From NCBI RefSeq assembly GCF_026891975.1, contig NZ_JAPTGB010000020.1:1-40362 (forward strand): a DNA stretch of 40,362 nt, in the 5' to 3' direction. The translations under genes were made by a program, and so were the position numbers. Of this stretch, positions 15,897 through 24,218 are shown in pieces. This DNA is from Methanocorpusculum petauri. Its GTDB lineage: Archaea > Halobacteriota > Methanomicrobia > Methanomicrobiales > Methanocorpusculaceae. Within the stretch, counting starts at the first letter, position 1; each line of letters begins with the position of its first letter. The notes under the pieces were generated by a model. The model worked only from the letters and a program-made list of their open reading frames with translations, did no database searches and had not been told where the DNA came from.

Positions 15897-17066
15897 ATGC
15901 CATCCCAGTGTGCCGTCTGCAAAGGAAAAGGTCTCTGCGGCCTGCCGACCTGCCCCGTCACCCGCCGGTTTCATGCCCTCAAGGACGTAAAACCGGTCAG
16001 CGAGTACATGGGAGCATCGCCCTCCGTTTTTGTCGGCAGCTACGGATACCCCCGGGTGGTTGGCGGACCACTGATGATCAACGACTCGGACAACCCTCTC
16101 CAATGGGTGCGGGACGGACTTTCCATTGATGATATTGTGGGCATCCGTTCCCGGACCATTCGCGGCGGCAAGGAACTTGACGTTAAAATCCCGGATGCAG
16201 AAAAGATCCAGGAGATTGCCCTGTCAGAAAAGCCGCTGGATGTTGAAGTTGCATTTGCCAAACCGGTACAGTTCGATCTCAACTTCGACGGAACAGTTGC
16301 ACCGGTCGGAATGTCTGGGGCGATGAAAAAACTGGATGTGATCGACAACGCCCGGGTCTCACGGGTCGTCGACCGCTGCACCTCGGATACCGATCTCCGG
16401 GCAACGGAGGCCGCCCGCATCCTGTTCGAAAACGGAACGGATGTGTACAAGATCACGAACCTTCTCACCTCCGGTCTTCTTGGTGTGCAGAGAAAAGTTG
16501 TCCCGACACGCTGGGCCATCACCGCAACCGATGACATGATCTCCTCCGGAATGAAGCGCGATGTGATCAGAATGCCCGCACTCCCGGAGTTTCAGGTGTT
16601 CTGTGCAACACTGCACGGCAACACGCTCTGTTTCCTTCTGATCCCGGCAGAGGAGTGGCGGTTTGAAATGATCGAGCGCTGGCAGAAGCAGTCCCTGTGG
16701 TCGGGTGATGAGGAGACGGTTATTGAGGATGGGGAGACAGGTCTTACGAAAAGCAAGTACTCCCCCATTGGCGGCGCATACTACTCGGCACGGCTTGCCG
16801 TGCTTGAGTACCTGAAATCCATCGGCAGATGCGCAAAAGTGCTCTGTATCCGTGACGTTTCCGGCGAGTACTGGGCGCCTTTAGGTACCTGGGTCATTCG
16901 CGAGGCATCTCACACATCCCTGAGAACGGCCCCGGTACGGGTGGGAACTCTTGCGGAGGCCACTGCTGCTGCGGCAGCCGGTCTTCGGACGAACTTCTGG
17001 GTCCCGTATGCACAAATGCTGAAGGATATCAGACAACAGAAAACACTTGCGGACTTCTTTTCATGA
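15897..17066 (+). CDS. nreA: DNA repair protein NreA (PCNA-interacting)
   Basis: This belongs to the Nre family, linked in haloarchaea to repair of DNA damage together with UvrABC or Mre11/PCNA-related pathways. The 389-residue protein has an N-terminal zinc-finger-like cluster C5-x2-C8-x5-C14-x4-C19 (CAVCKGKGLCGLPTC), the conserved core from about residue 35 (YMGASPSVFVGSYGYP and GPLM), and a C-terminal PIP box, QKTLADFF at about 381-388 (Q-x2-L-x2-F-F), that should dock to the PCNA sliding clamp. It sits between cbiZ (4-base gap) and the next gene (ATGA overlap at 17063-17066), an unusual operon for a repair factor. Confidence 0.92.
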   Translation: MPSQCAVCKGKGLCGLPTCPVTRRFHALKDVKPVSEYMGASPSVFVGSYGYPRVVGGPLMINDSDNPLQWVRDGLSIDDIVGIRSRTIRGGKELDVKIPDAEKIQEIALSEKPLDVEVAFAKPVQFDLNFDGTVAPVGMSGAMKKLDVIDNARVSRVVDRCTSDTDLRATEAARILFENGTDVYKITNLLTSGLLGVQRKVVPTRWAITATDDMISSGMKRDVIRMPALPEFQVFCATLHGNTLCFLLIPAEEWRFEMIERWQKQSLWSGDEETVIEDGETGLTKSKYSPIGGAYYSARLAVLEYLKSIGRCAKVLCIRDVSGEYWAPLGTWVIREASHTSLRTAPVRVGTLAEATAAAAAGLRTNFWVPYAQMLKDIRQQKTLADFFS

Positions 17067-17704
17067 CAGACAACAAACCCAAAATGGACTGGAAGCCGTT
17101 TTTTTGGCTGTGCATTGGCATAATTATTCTTGCTGCAATCGGTGGTACTGCAATTTATATCTCCGGCGACACGCCCGAGATGCTTGCGATCAATTATGCG
17201 GATCCGTACAACTGGTATGCAGAAGGGACAAATCCGGATGTCGGAACGGATGTGTTTTATCTGTACAGGGATACGGATATCTCTGGGATCAAGCCGTATG
17301 CAATCAATGTGGATGTCATGGTGTTTGAGGTCCGGCAGAGTGTGCACGATTCGGTAATGAACTCGATTAGTGATTATCCGGAGGAGCTGAACGCCTACAT
17401 TCCCTACTATCGTCAGGTGACTGCGTACTCCAAAGCATCCCCCACCCCGCTTGCAGCGGAAACAGCGGAAGCACTTGCTTATGCGGATGTAAAGGCGGCG
17501 TTTCATTACTATATGGCAGCAGAAAACAACGGCCGTCCGTATGTTCTTGCCGGGTCAGGACAGGGGGCAGAGTACATCTCAAAGATGATCGCCGAATGGT
17601 TTACCACGCGGCCTGCGTATCTGAAAAATCTGCACGGCGTGTATCTGGACGGAATTTTGCAGGATGAGGAGGATGTTGTAATTCTGCTTGGAACAGATGT
17701 CTGA
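17063..17704 (+). CDS. DUF3089-like alpha/beta-hydrolase homologue, membrane anchored, likely inactive
   Basis: The 213-residue protein has a short cytoplasmic tail, one membrane helix (about 12-33), and an outside-facing domain resembling DUF3089 hydrolases: NYADPYNWYAEG (44-55), FEVRQ, AYIPYYRQVTAYS (111-123), AYADVKAAFHYYMAAENNGRPYVLAG (139-164). The family nucleophile elbow is normally GHSQG; here it is GSGQG (164-168), so the serine is missing from its proper place. The chain ends about 45 residues later, without the C-terminal region that supplies the other catalytic residues in longer members. It is therefore probably a non-catalytic or decaying form. It overlaps nreA by 4 bases and stops 20 bases from the converging purC. 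Confidence 0.7.
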   Translation: MTDNKPKMDWKPFFWLCIGIIILAAIGGTAIYISGDTPEMLAINYADPYNWYAEGTNPDVGTDVFYLYRDTDISGIKPYAINVDVMVFEVRQSVHDSVMNSISDYPEELNAYIPYYRQVTAYSKASPTPLAAETAEALAYADVKAAFHYYMAAENNGRPYVLAGSGQGAEYISKMIAEWFTTRPAYLKNLHGVYLDGILQDEEDVVILLGTDV

Positions 17705-17724
17705 AAAAAGTTTGGGGTGAAGTG

Positions 17725-18405
17725 TTACTCTCCCAGGACCAGTTTTTCAAGGTCAAGTGGAAGGATGTACTCGCCGTTGCGGTATGCACGCATGTTTCCG
17801 CCGGATATTTCATCGATGAGGACGATTTGATCCCCGATTTTGCCGAACTCGAACTTGATATCATAGAGTTCGATGTTCTTTTTGGAAAGTTCCTCCTTGA
17901 TGATGGTGGCAATCTTTTGAGTAAGGTCCTTTAACGTTTCATAGTCCTTTGCAGAAACGATGCCGAGGATATCAAGGGCGTCTTTGGTAATCGGCGGGTC
18001 TTCACGTGCATCGTCTTTTAAGGTGGTCTCAACAAATGCGGGAAGGGCTGCCGCCTCTTCGACATAGTCGCCGTATCGGCGGTAGAAGCTGCCTACTGCA
18101 CGGAACCGGCAGATGACTTCAAGGCCTTTGCCAAAGGTTTTGGCAGGTTTTACGGTCATCGTGACGTCATCGATGTTGCAGTCGATGTAGTGGGTCGGGA
18201 TACCCTTCTTGTTGAGGATCTCAAAGAAGTGTTTTGTCAACCGGAGGCCGGCACGGCCCGCGCCGTCAATGGTGAGGCCAATGGTGTTCATGCCCGGATC
18301 GAAAACGCCGTCAGCGCCGGTGCAGTCATCCTTAAACTTCAGCAGATAGTTTCCGTCATCGAGTGCGAAAACGTTCTTCGTTTTGCCGGTGTATACCAGT
18401 TTCAT
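17725..18405 (-). CDS. purC: Phosphoribosylaminoimidazole-succinocarboxamide (SAICAR) synthase
   Basis: PurC joins CAIR and aspartate with ATP in purine synthesis. The 226-residue product opens with [11 protein letters not shown] (the glycine loop for ATP), continues [18 protein letters not shown], and has [32 protein letters not shown] and the C-terminal DIKFEFG...[12 protein letters not shown] motif. It is within the usual 220-260 residue range for the short family branch common in archaea and some anaerobes. It is monocistronic with its own TATA box. It converges with the DUF3089-like gene. Confidence 0.94.
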   Translation of the reverse strand: MKLVYTGKTKNVFALDDGNYLLKFKDDCTGADGVFDPGMNTIGLTIDGAGRAGLRLTKHFFEILNKKGIPTHYIDCNIDDVTMTVKPAKTFGKGLEVICRFRAVGSFYRRYGDYVEEAAALPAFVETTLKDDAREDPPITKDALDILGIVSAKDYETLKDLTQKIATIIKEELSKKNIELYDIKFEFGKIGDQIVLIDEISGGNMRAYRNGEYILPLDLEKLVLGE

Positions 18406-18430
18406 GGTAGAGAAGTGTTGTCTGTATTTG

Positions 18431-18440
18431 GGTATAATTC
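18431..18440 (-). promoter_or_regulatory. TATA box of purC
   Basis: GAATTATACC on the minus strand is centred 31 bases before the purC ATG (18405), predicting a leader of only a few bases. No ribosome binding site is visible between it and the start, which fits a leaderless mRNA. Confidence 0.55.
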
Positions 18441-19230
18441 TTTGGCGGTGACGGAACCTTTCCGTTTTTCAGCAGGAGGCATTACGTCGTTTAATACTGC
18501 CTTCTTCTATCATGCCGTGTTCTTTCGGTGAACGCCAGCTCTGTCCGCAGAGAATATTTCTGAGTGGATGTACTGGGTGCTGCGTCCTCCTCCTGTTTTT
18601 TGGATATGGAATCTTCAGTACGGATTCTTCCTCCCCACAATGCACAGGCGAGAAGAAATATTCCCCCAACCTGGGAAATCCATTTTGTATTGCTCATTTA
18701 CGCCCTCTCGCTTCGGATTCGATCAGGATCTGACGGAAATGTTTATCCATCGGATTGAAATCGTTGAATCCTAATATGAGAGGATTATATTCACGGAACT
18801 TCTTGAAATGAAAACTGAACGCAATTTCGGATTTTGTACAGATATCGGGACGAAATTTTCAAGGAAAAATTTTCAAGAAAATGAGTGAGTCTAAATTTGC
18901 AGGACACAAATCAGGTTTTGCAAATCATATATATTTTTAAAAGTTTCACGATTTTTGGGTTTACAACATGATTGAGAATAGATTAATACCACGTCATGTA
19001 CTATATACTATCATATTAGGATGTAATGTTTTATGCATCAGTTTGCGTATATTTTTACCAAAATCCGATATCTGTTCGAACCATCGCTCATTTTCATATC
19101 TTTTGCCTGAGACCATGGACCTTGCCAATTTCCGCAGATTCCGGTAGATGCGGATACCTCAGAAAAAAAATTTCCGGAAAAGCGCAGCAGAACACCAATT
19201 GTTCTGGGGAAATTATGCATTGGAAGAACC
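18441..19230. other. Long non-coding, AT-rich stretch between purC and the rRNA methyltransferase gene
   Basis: Nothing here is convincingly coding. The half near purC (18500-18720) has normal GC; a minus-strand frame at 18491-18697 could encode a 68-residue peptide with one hydrophobic segment, but it has no ribosome binding site and no known match. From about 18770 the DNA is strikingly AT-rich. It holds a near-perfect direct repeat, ATTTTCAAGGAAAA and ATTTTCAAGAAAAT, at about 18855-18883, and a widely spaced 11-bp inverted repeat (18769-18779 / 19011-19021). A small RNA, a decayed element or a structural/binding region are all possible. Confidence 0.4.
18769..19021. repeat. Inverted repeat pair TCCTAATATGA flanking 231 AT-rich bases
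   Basis: TCCTAATATGA at 18769-18779 and its exact reverse complement TCATATTAGGA at 19011-19021 bracket a 253-base AT-rich segment. The similarity extends inward with gaps (AG, AT). No target-site duplication was seen outside the arms. It could be a miniature element or a pair of binding sites. Confidence 0.35.
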
Positions 19231-19237
19231 GGCTACA

Positions 19238-19245
19238 TTATATTA
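19238..19245 (+). promoter_or_regulatory. TATA box of the rRNA methyltransferase-moaA pair
   Basis: TTATATTA is centred about 46 bases before the ATG at 19287, giving an expected transcript start near 19267. The short leader includes GGAG at 19274-19277, nine bases before the start. Confidence 0.5.
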
Positions 19246-19286
19246 CCGCACTACTCTATAATAATAGAGATACGGAGACAGCCGCA

Positions 19287-19901
19287 ATGGGGTCGCAGTG
19301 GACAAAAGACAATATATACAGAAAATCCGTACGTGACGGGTATCGTGCCCGTTCCGCCTACAAACTCATCGATATCAACCAGCGATTCAACGTAATCAGA
19401 AAAACCGACAACGTTGTTGACCTCGGCGCAGCTCCCGGGAGCTGGCTGCAGGTTCTCCGCACCATGACCGAAGGCCAGCTGCTCGGTGTTGACCTCAACC
19501 CCATTGTCCCGATGGAAAACGTCATCACCGTCACCGGCGACTTCACAACACCTGAGATTCAGGAGATAGTCCTGGAACGTATGCCGCTTGTCAATGTTGT
19601 CGTCTGCGACGCAGCCCCCCACCTCTCCGGTGCAAAAGCCTACGATCAGGCCAGAATAATGGCACTGAATGAGGATGCTCTGCGGTTTGCCGAAAAACTC
19701 CTGAAACAGGGAGGCAACTTCGTGATGAAATCTTTTCAGGGAACTGATTTCAACGAACTTCTTGAGCTTGTCAAGGAACGCTTCTACTCTGTCCGGGTAA
19801 TCCGATCCACTGCAACCCGCAGAGGAAGCACCGAGTGCTATATTGTTGCAAAGAACTTTATCGGAGATGCTGATGACGACCGGAAAAAATCCAGCGAATA
19901 A
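19287..19901 (+). CDS. rlmE: Ribosomal RNA large subunit 2'-O-methyltransferase, FtsJ/RlmE type
   Basis: This enzyme 2'-O-methylates the conserved uridine in the A-loop of 23S rRNA using S-adenosylmethionine. The 204-residue product opens with YRKSVRDGYRARSAYKLIDI, whose lysine is catalytic in the family. SAM-binding VVDLGAAPGSW lies near residues 45-55, followed by GVDLNPI, TGDFT, the catalytic Asp in VVCDAAPHLSG, and the lysine in NFVMKSFQG. I start at 19287 because longer in-frame starts (for example 19026) would add 87 unrelated residues from AT-rich DNA and lie before the TATA box. The 3' end overlaps moaA. Confidence 0.93.
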   Translation: MGSQWTKDNIYRKSVRDGYRARSAYKLIDINQRFNVIRKTDNVVDLGAAPGSWLQVLRTMTEGQLLGVDLNPIVPMENVITVTGDFTTPEIQEIVLERMPLVNVVVCDAAPHLSGAKAYDQARIMALNEDALRFAEKLLKQGGNFVMKSFQGTDFNELLELVKERFYSVRVIRSTATRRGSTECYIVAKNFIGDADDDRKKSSE

Positions 19902-20844
19902 TATTCTCACCGATGCATACGGCAGAACCATCACCAACGTGAGAATTGCCTTAACCAATGCCTGCAACCTCCGGTGTATCTACTGCCATCACGAAGGCGA
20001 GGAGATCAACGGCTGCACTGTAGGTGATCCTCACATCCAGCTGACCAAAGATGAGATTGCCGAACTGATCGGTGTCTTTGCAGAACTCGGCGTCACCACC
20101 ATCAAACTCACCGGTGGAGAGCCGACACTCCGCTCCGATCTTCTGGACATTATCCGTTCCATTCCTCCGCACATTGAATCTTCGATGACCACCAACGGAA
20201 CACTTCTTGGAAAAATGGCAACAGATCTCAAGACTGCCGGTCTTTCCCGCGTTAATATCAGTCTTGATACCATGCGCCGCGACCGGTATCAGAAGATCAC
20301 GGGCCGCGATCTTCTGCCCGAAGTTCTTGCCGGGATAGAGGCCGCAATTACTGCCGGCCTCACTCCGGTTAAACTCAATATGGTTGTTCTGAAAGGAATC
20401 AACGACGATGAGATTGAAGATTTTCTCTCTTATGTCAGAGGCAGAAAAGACATCATTCTCCAGATTATCGAATTGATGGACGTCAACGGCTGGGCAGACC
20501 ATATCGATCATATCGAAGATGTCATCCGCGGAAACACAACCATCGTCGGAGATCTGGAAAAAGATCTCGCGTCCCGTTCAACCCAGGTCATGACCCGCAG
20601 GATGCATCACCGCAAAAAATACTGTCTGGACGGCGCTGAAGTGGAAGTGGTGCGGCCGATGCACAACCTTGAATTTTGCGCGAACTGCAACCGCCTTCGG
20701 GTTACCTCAGACGGAAAACTCAAGCCATGTCTCCTTCGAACCGGAAACGAAGTGAACATCCGGGGCCTTCACGGGGATGATCTGAAAGCGGCAATTGCAG
20801 AGGCAGTACAGAATCGATCTCCATATTTCACCAAAAAAACCTAA
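19873..20844 (+). CDS. moaA: GTP 3',8-cyclase (molybdenum cofactor biosynthesis)
   Basis: MoaA is a radical SAM enzyme that converts GTP to the 3',8-cyclo intermediate of molybdopterin. Methanogens need this cofactor for formylmethanofuran and formate dehydrogenases. The N-terminal cluster is ACNLRCIYCHHEG (C-x3-C-x2-C), with KLTGGEPTLRSDLL next. The second cluster is in the C-terminal CANCNRLRVTSDGKLKPCLL. Length is 323 residues from the ATG at 19873; a GGAG site (19863-19866) is six bases upstream, preferred over ATGs at 19843 and 19867. It overlaps the rRNA methyltransferase by 29 bases. The bacterial-type C-terminal GG tail is absent, as in other archaeal forms. Confidence 0.92.
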   Translation: MTTGKNPANNILTDAYGRTITNVRIALTNACNLRCIYCHHEGEEINGCTVGDPHIQLTKDEIAELIGVFAELGVTTIKLTGGEPTLRSDLLDIIRSIPPHIESSMTTNGTLLGKMATDLKTAGLSRVNISLDTMRRDRYQKITGRDLLPEVLAGIEAAITAGLTPVKLNMVVLKGINDDEIEDFLSYVRGRKDIILQIIELMDVNGWADHIDHIEDVIRGNTTIVGDLEKDLASRSTQVMTRRMHHRKKYCLDGAEVEVVRPMHNLEFCANCNRLRVTSDGKLKPCLLRTGNEVNIRGLHGDDLKAAIAEAVQNRSPYFTKKT

Positions 20845-20866
20845 AAAGTTTCTATTTCCGGAAAAA

Positions 20867-20876
20867 TCTATTTTTT
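20867..20876 (+). terminator. T-rich tract after moaA
   Basis: The CTATTTTTTAA stretch shortly after the moaA stop codon is a probable termination tract. It lies before a separate TATA-like element (TACTAAATA, near 20894-20902) of the next gene. Confidence 0.4.
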
Positions 20877-20948
20877 AAATGTGTACGGAGAACTACTAAA
20901 TAGCGTTACAACCAATGTATTACCCTACAATATACGAAGGTTGTTTCA

Positions 20949-22607
20949 TTGAGATCTCTGAGTAGTCTGTTCATCTGTATTCTCGTAGTTTTTTTTGCAG
21001 CGGGAATCGGCTGTATTCTTTTCGCAGAGTCCTCAGTCCCTGCGGAGACCTACGATGAACAGACGGCACTTGCAGAAATACTTCTCAACGATATTGCAAA
21101 CCACACCTCCGAACTAAGTGAATCCCTTCTCCTGGTCGCAGCATACCAGGGTACAATCTCCGCAGACGACCCCGCGGTTTCCAAGAGCCTTTCCGATCTG
21201 TATGTCAACAACCCGAGTTCCACTTCGATTTATCGCGTGAATAACGACAATGTCGTGGTTGCCGCGGTTCCCGAATCGGCACAATCCCGGATCGGTTATC
21301 AGATTACCGGCTTCGATTTTGATCCGGAAAACATGTCAGCATCCCTGTACCTCGAAATGTACCATCGCCAAAGCAGGGACTCAACTGATCTGTCCCTGCT
21401 TGTTCCCGTGTATTCACCAGCCGGTGAATATGAGGGATACATTGCATTTGTCCTGAACCCCGATCTCTTCTTTGGTCCGGCACTCACCAAGGCCGCCCTG
21501 GGCCGGGGCGAGGTCATTTTTCTCCTCAATGATGACGGTGAAATTCTCTACTGTCAGGAAAATACCCTGATTGGCAATAATGCCATTCAGCTTGCAGACA
21601 AATCAGGATTTGATACCGCAGACATTCTTTCCCGTATGGTTCGTGAGAAATCCGGCACGGCAACTCTTCCCGCCTACAGCTACGGATTCCTGAAGTATGT
21701 TACTCTTTCAGCCGCCTGGGACACGCTGGAGACCGACTACGGCAATGTTACCGTTGTTGTCAGTACAGTAACCAATGCGCAGTGGACAGTGGATATACCT
21801 TCCGCAACCACCAACGACACGCTTGAATCCTTTGTGACTTCCGCGTATCTGTATGCGGTGGAAAACGGCCGGGAAAAAGCATGTGCTGCATTCAACGATC
21901 CAAACGGGCCATTTGTGACCCAACAATATGTGATTGCCGCGTTTGACACGAACGGTACACTCCTTGCCGATGCTCTGCGTCCAAATCTCATCGGTTCGGA
22001 TCGCAGTATTCTGACGGACTCAAACGGAGTTCAGATTCTCCAGACACTTGTACAGCGGGCAAGTCAGGGCGGAGGTCATGCGATGTACCTGCATCCAAAC
22101 CCCATGCACGACCAGCGTCTGGAGATTAAATCGTCCTATATCCAGCCGGTGAATGAGAGCTGGTTTGTTGTTGCAGGTAAATATCTGGACGAAGAGCCGA
22201 CCTATGCTGATCCATGTCTCAAAAATGAGATAATTCAGTATGCCCGGTCAGTAAAGCAGTATGCACTTGATAATGACAGGGATGCAGCCGTGGCGGAGAT
22301 GAACAATCCGGATGGAATATTCTTCCGCGACGACGTTCTCCTAATGGCGGTTGATGCAGATGATATTGTCATTGCCAGCCCCAACAATCCTACTCTTATC
22401 GGCACCAGCATCACTGGCATAACTGACATCTACGGCGCATCGATCGGCCGTGATATTCTCTCCTCGGCCCACTCCGGCGGCGGGATGCAGTATCAGTATC
22501 TGCCCAACCAGTTCACGCATGAAAGTGAGATGACTCTTATCTATACGATGCCGGTTGATGACACCTGGTTCCTTGCCGCGGGTATTCCCCTGACCTGGGA
22601 ACCATGA
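20949..22607 (+). CDS. Secreted or membrane-anchored triple Cache-domain protein
   Basis: This 552-residue protein begins with a hydrophobic segment (about 4-26), a signal anchor or signal peptide, and is otherwise outside the membrane. Residues about 30-285 resemble a double-Cache ligand-binding region (LLVPVYSPAGEYEGYIAFVLNPD, then VIFLLNDDGEILYC). Two similar Cache-like units follow, about 293-415 and 425-552. Each has an AY/ARxxxxYALxNxRxxA helix, a DPNG or NPDG-F motif, a strand with ALRPNLIGSDRS or SPNNPTLIGTSIT, and an ending PVNESWFVVAG or PVDDTWFLAAG. There is no kinase, methyl-accepting or other output domain and no second membrane helix. The start is TTG with GAAGG upstream. It may bind small molecules for a partner receptor or transporter. 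Ligand unknown. Confidence 0.75.
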   Translation: MRSLSSLFICILVVFFAAGIGCILFAESSVPAETYDEQTALAEILLNDIANHTSELSESLLLVAAYQGTISADDPAVSKSLSDLYVNNPSSTSIYRVNNDNVVVAAVPESAQSRIGYQITGFDFDPENMSASLYLEMYHRQSRDSTDLSLLVPVYSPAGEYEGYIAFVLNPDLFFGPALTKAALGRGEVIFLLNDDGEILYCQENTLIGNNAIQLADKSGFDTADILSRMVREKSGTATLPAYSYGFLKYVTLSAAWDTLETDYGNVTVVVSTVTNAQWTVDIPSATTNDTLESFVTSAYLYAVENGREKACAAFNDPNGPFVTQQYVIAAFDTNGTLLADALRPNLIGSDRSILTDSNGVQILQTLVQRASQGGGHAMYLHPNPMHDQRLEIKSSYIQPVNESWFVVAGKYLDEEPTYADPCLKNEIIQYARSVKQYALDNDRDAAVAEMNNPDGIFFRDDVLLMAVDADDIVIASPNNPTLIGTSITGITDIYGASIGRDILSSAHSGGGMQYQYLPNQFTHESEMTLIYTMPVDDTWFLAAGIPLTWEP

Positions 22608-22676
22608 TCCAATTCCCCTGATTTTGGTCAGTATTTTCTGTTCTTTCCTCCCTGTGATCCACCACACATGGTTGAG

Positions 22677-22683
22677 TATTTAT
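22677..22683 (+). promoter_or_regulatory. TATA box of the glutamine synthetase gene
   Basis: TATTTAT at 22677-22683 is centred 29 bases before the ATG at 22709. An alternative in-frame ATG at 22682 lies inside this box, so 22709 is the better start and the message is probably leaderless. Confidence 0.55.
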
Positions 22684-22708
22684 GCCGTCCGTTCGAATAG
22701 TTACGGCA

Positions 22709-24211
22709 ATGAATGATTCAGAAGTACTGATGAATCCCAATGATCTGGTACAGTTCCTGAAGAAAAATCCTGCTGATTTTACGAAGGAGGACATCATCCG
22801 TTTTTGCGAGGAAAATGCAATTGAGATGGTGAACTTCCGGTACGTTGCAGGCGACGGAAAACTGAAGACGTTGAATTTTGTTATCTCTTCCAAAGAATAT
22901 CTGGATACCATTCTCTCGGACGGAGAGCGTGTCGACGGCAGCAACATCTTCCCGTTCATCGAGGCAGGAAGTTCCGATCTGTATGTTGTTCCGCGCTACA
23001 GTACGGCATTTGTGGATCCGTTCGCAGAAGTGCCGACACTGGATATTCTCTGTTCTTACTATGACAACGAGGGAAAACCGCTTGCATCCTCTCCGGAGTA
23101 CATTCTGCGCTGTGCACGCGATGCGTTTAAGAAAAACACCGGCATGGACTTCAAGTGTCTGGGTGAACTTGAATATTATGTAATCTGTCCCGAGGAAGAC
23201 CTATATCCGGGGCTTGATCAGAAAGGTTACCATGCATCAGGCCCCTTCTGCAAATTTGAGGAAATGCGTACTGAGGCGATGCTGATGGTTGCCCGTGCAG
23301 GCGGTCAGATCAAGTACGGCCACTCGGAAGTCGGCTGCTTCACCAAGGACGGTTACTACTACGAACAGCACGAGATTGAGTTCCTGCCAACCGATCCGAT
23401 TCTTGCGGTTGAGCAGATTGTGATTGCAAAGTGGGCGCTGCGGATGCTTGGCTACAAGTACGGTGTTGAGGTCTCCTATGCGCCGAAGATCACCGTTGGC
23501 AAAGCCGGTTCCGGTCTGCACTTCCACATGCTTGCGGAGAAAAATGGCAAGAACATGATGGTCAAGGACGGCCGGCTTTCCGATACGGCAAAGAAGATGA
23601 TTGCCGGAATTCTGGATGTCGGCGATGCGGTTACAGCGTTCGGCAACCCGATTCCTACCTCCTATCTGCGGCTGGTTCCGCATCAGGAGGCACCAACCTA
23701 CATCTGCTGGGGCGACCGCAACCGGTCGGTTGTTGTCCGTGTTCCGCTGGGCTGGACAGGTTCGGTCGATATGGCAGCCGAGGCAAACTTCGGCATTCAC
23801 CGCAGAGCAAACAAGGCGTCCAAACAGACGTTTGAGTACCGCGTGGCCGACGGTTCTGCTGATATTTACGAGACGGTCGCCTGCCTGATCGTCGGTGCGA
23901 TGCACGGTCTTGCCATGCCCGATGCACTTGAACAGGCGAAGAAGCTGTATGCAAGCGGCAACATTTTCAACAAAGAGTATGCGGCATTCTTAAAGACACT
24001 GCGCCAGCTTCCGACCTGCTGTGATGAGTCGGCGGATGTGCTTCTTGCAAAGCGTGCACTCTTTGAAGCGGACGGCATCTTCCCCGCAGGCGTAATTGAT
24101 GCACAGGCAAAGAAGCTGAAGGCGTTTGGTGACAAGGGGTTATCCGACAGTCTGCTTGGTAACACGGATGCGTTCGCCGAACTTGTTACACGCTACCTCC
24201 ACGTGGCGTAA
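22709..24211 (+). CDS. glnA: Glutamine synthetase family protein, divergent type I branch
   Basis: This probably makes glutamine from glutamate, ammonium and ATP. The 500-residue protein has the family's active-site landmarks in modified form: GELEYYVI (metal-binding glutamates), YYEQHEIEF, GSGLHFHM (substrate and metal histidines), NPIPTSYLRLVPHQEAPTY, the NRS arginine and FEYR. These suggest it is catalytic. It is about 55 residues longer than typical archaeal GlnA (about 445), and the loops (PHQEAP for PGYEAP, ICWGDRNRS) place it in a divergent subgroup. A gamma-glutamyl ligase on another amine is possible. It sits after a Cache protein and 26 bases before a transglutaminase-like gene. Confidence 0.85.
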   Translation: MNDSEVLMNPNDLVQFLKKNPADFTKEDIIRFCEENAIEMVNFRYVAGDGKLKTLNFVISSKEYLDTILSDGERVDGSNIFPFIEAGSSDLYVVPRYSTAFVDPFAEVPTLDILCSYYDNEGKPLASSPEYILRCARDAFKKNTGMDFKCLGELEYYVICPEEDLYPGLDQKGYHASGPFCKFEEMRTEAMLMVARAGGQIKYGHSEVGCFTKDGYYYEQHEIEFLPTDPILAVEQIVIAKWALRMLGYKYGVEVSYAPKITVGKAGSGLHFHMLAEKNGKNMMVKDGRLSDTAKKMIAGILDVGDAVTAFGNPIPTSYLRLVPHQEAPTYICWGDRNRSVVVRVPLGWTGSVDMAAEANFGIHRRANKASKQTFEYRVADGSADIYETVACLIVGAMHGLAMPDALEQAKKLYASGNIFNKEYAAFLKTLRQLPTCCDESADVLLAKRALFEADGIFPAGVIDAQAKKLKAFGDKGLSDSLLGNTDAFAELVTRYLHVA

Positions 24212-24218
24212 CATCCCT

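Noticed and set aside
18491-18697. Possible 68-residue minus-strand peptide with one hydrophobic segment
   Set aside because: No ribosome binding site, no well-placed TATA box and no recognisable match; too weak to list as a gene.
18855-18883. Replication origin repeats
   Set aside because: The AT-rich direct repeats are suggestive, but there is no orc1/cdc6 gene nearby and no recognisable origin recognition box array.
19070-19090. Possible tRNA T-arm (CTGTTCGAACCA)
   Set aside because: No matching acceptor stem, D-arm or anticodon arm can be drawn around it.
19026-19286. 87-codon N-terminal extension of the rRNA methyltransferase
   Set aside because: It is AT-rich, unlike the family, and precedes the TATA box and ribosome binding site found just before 19287.
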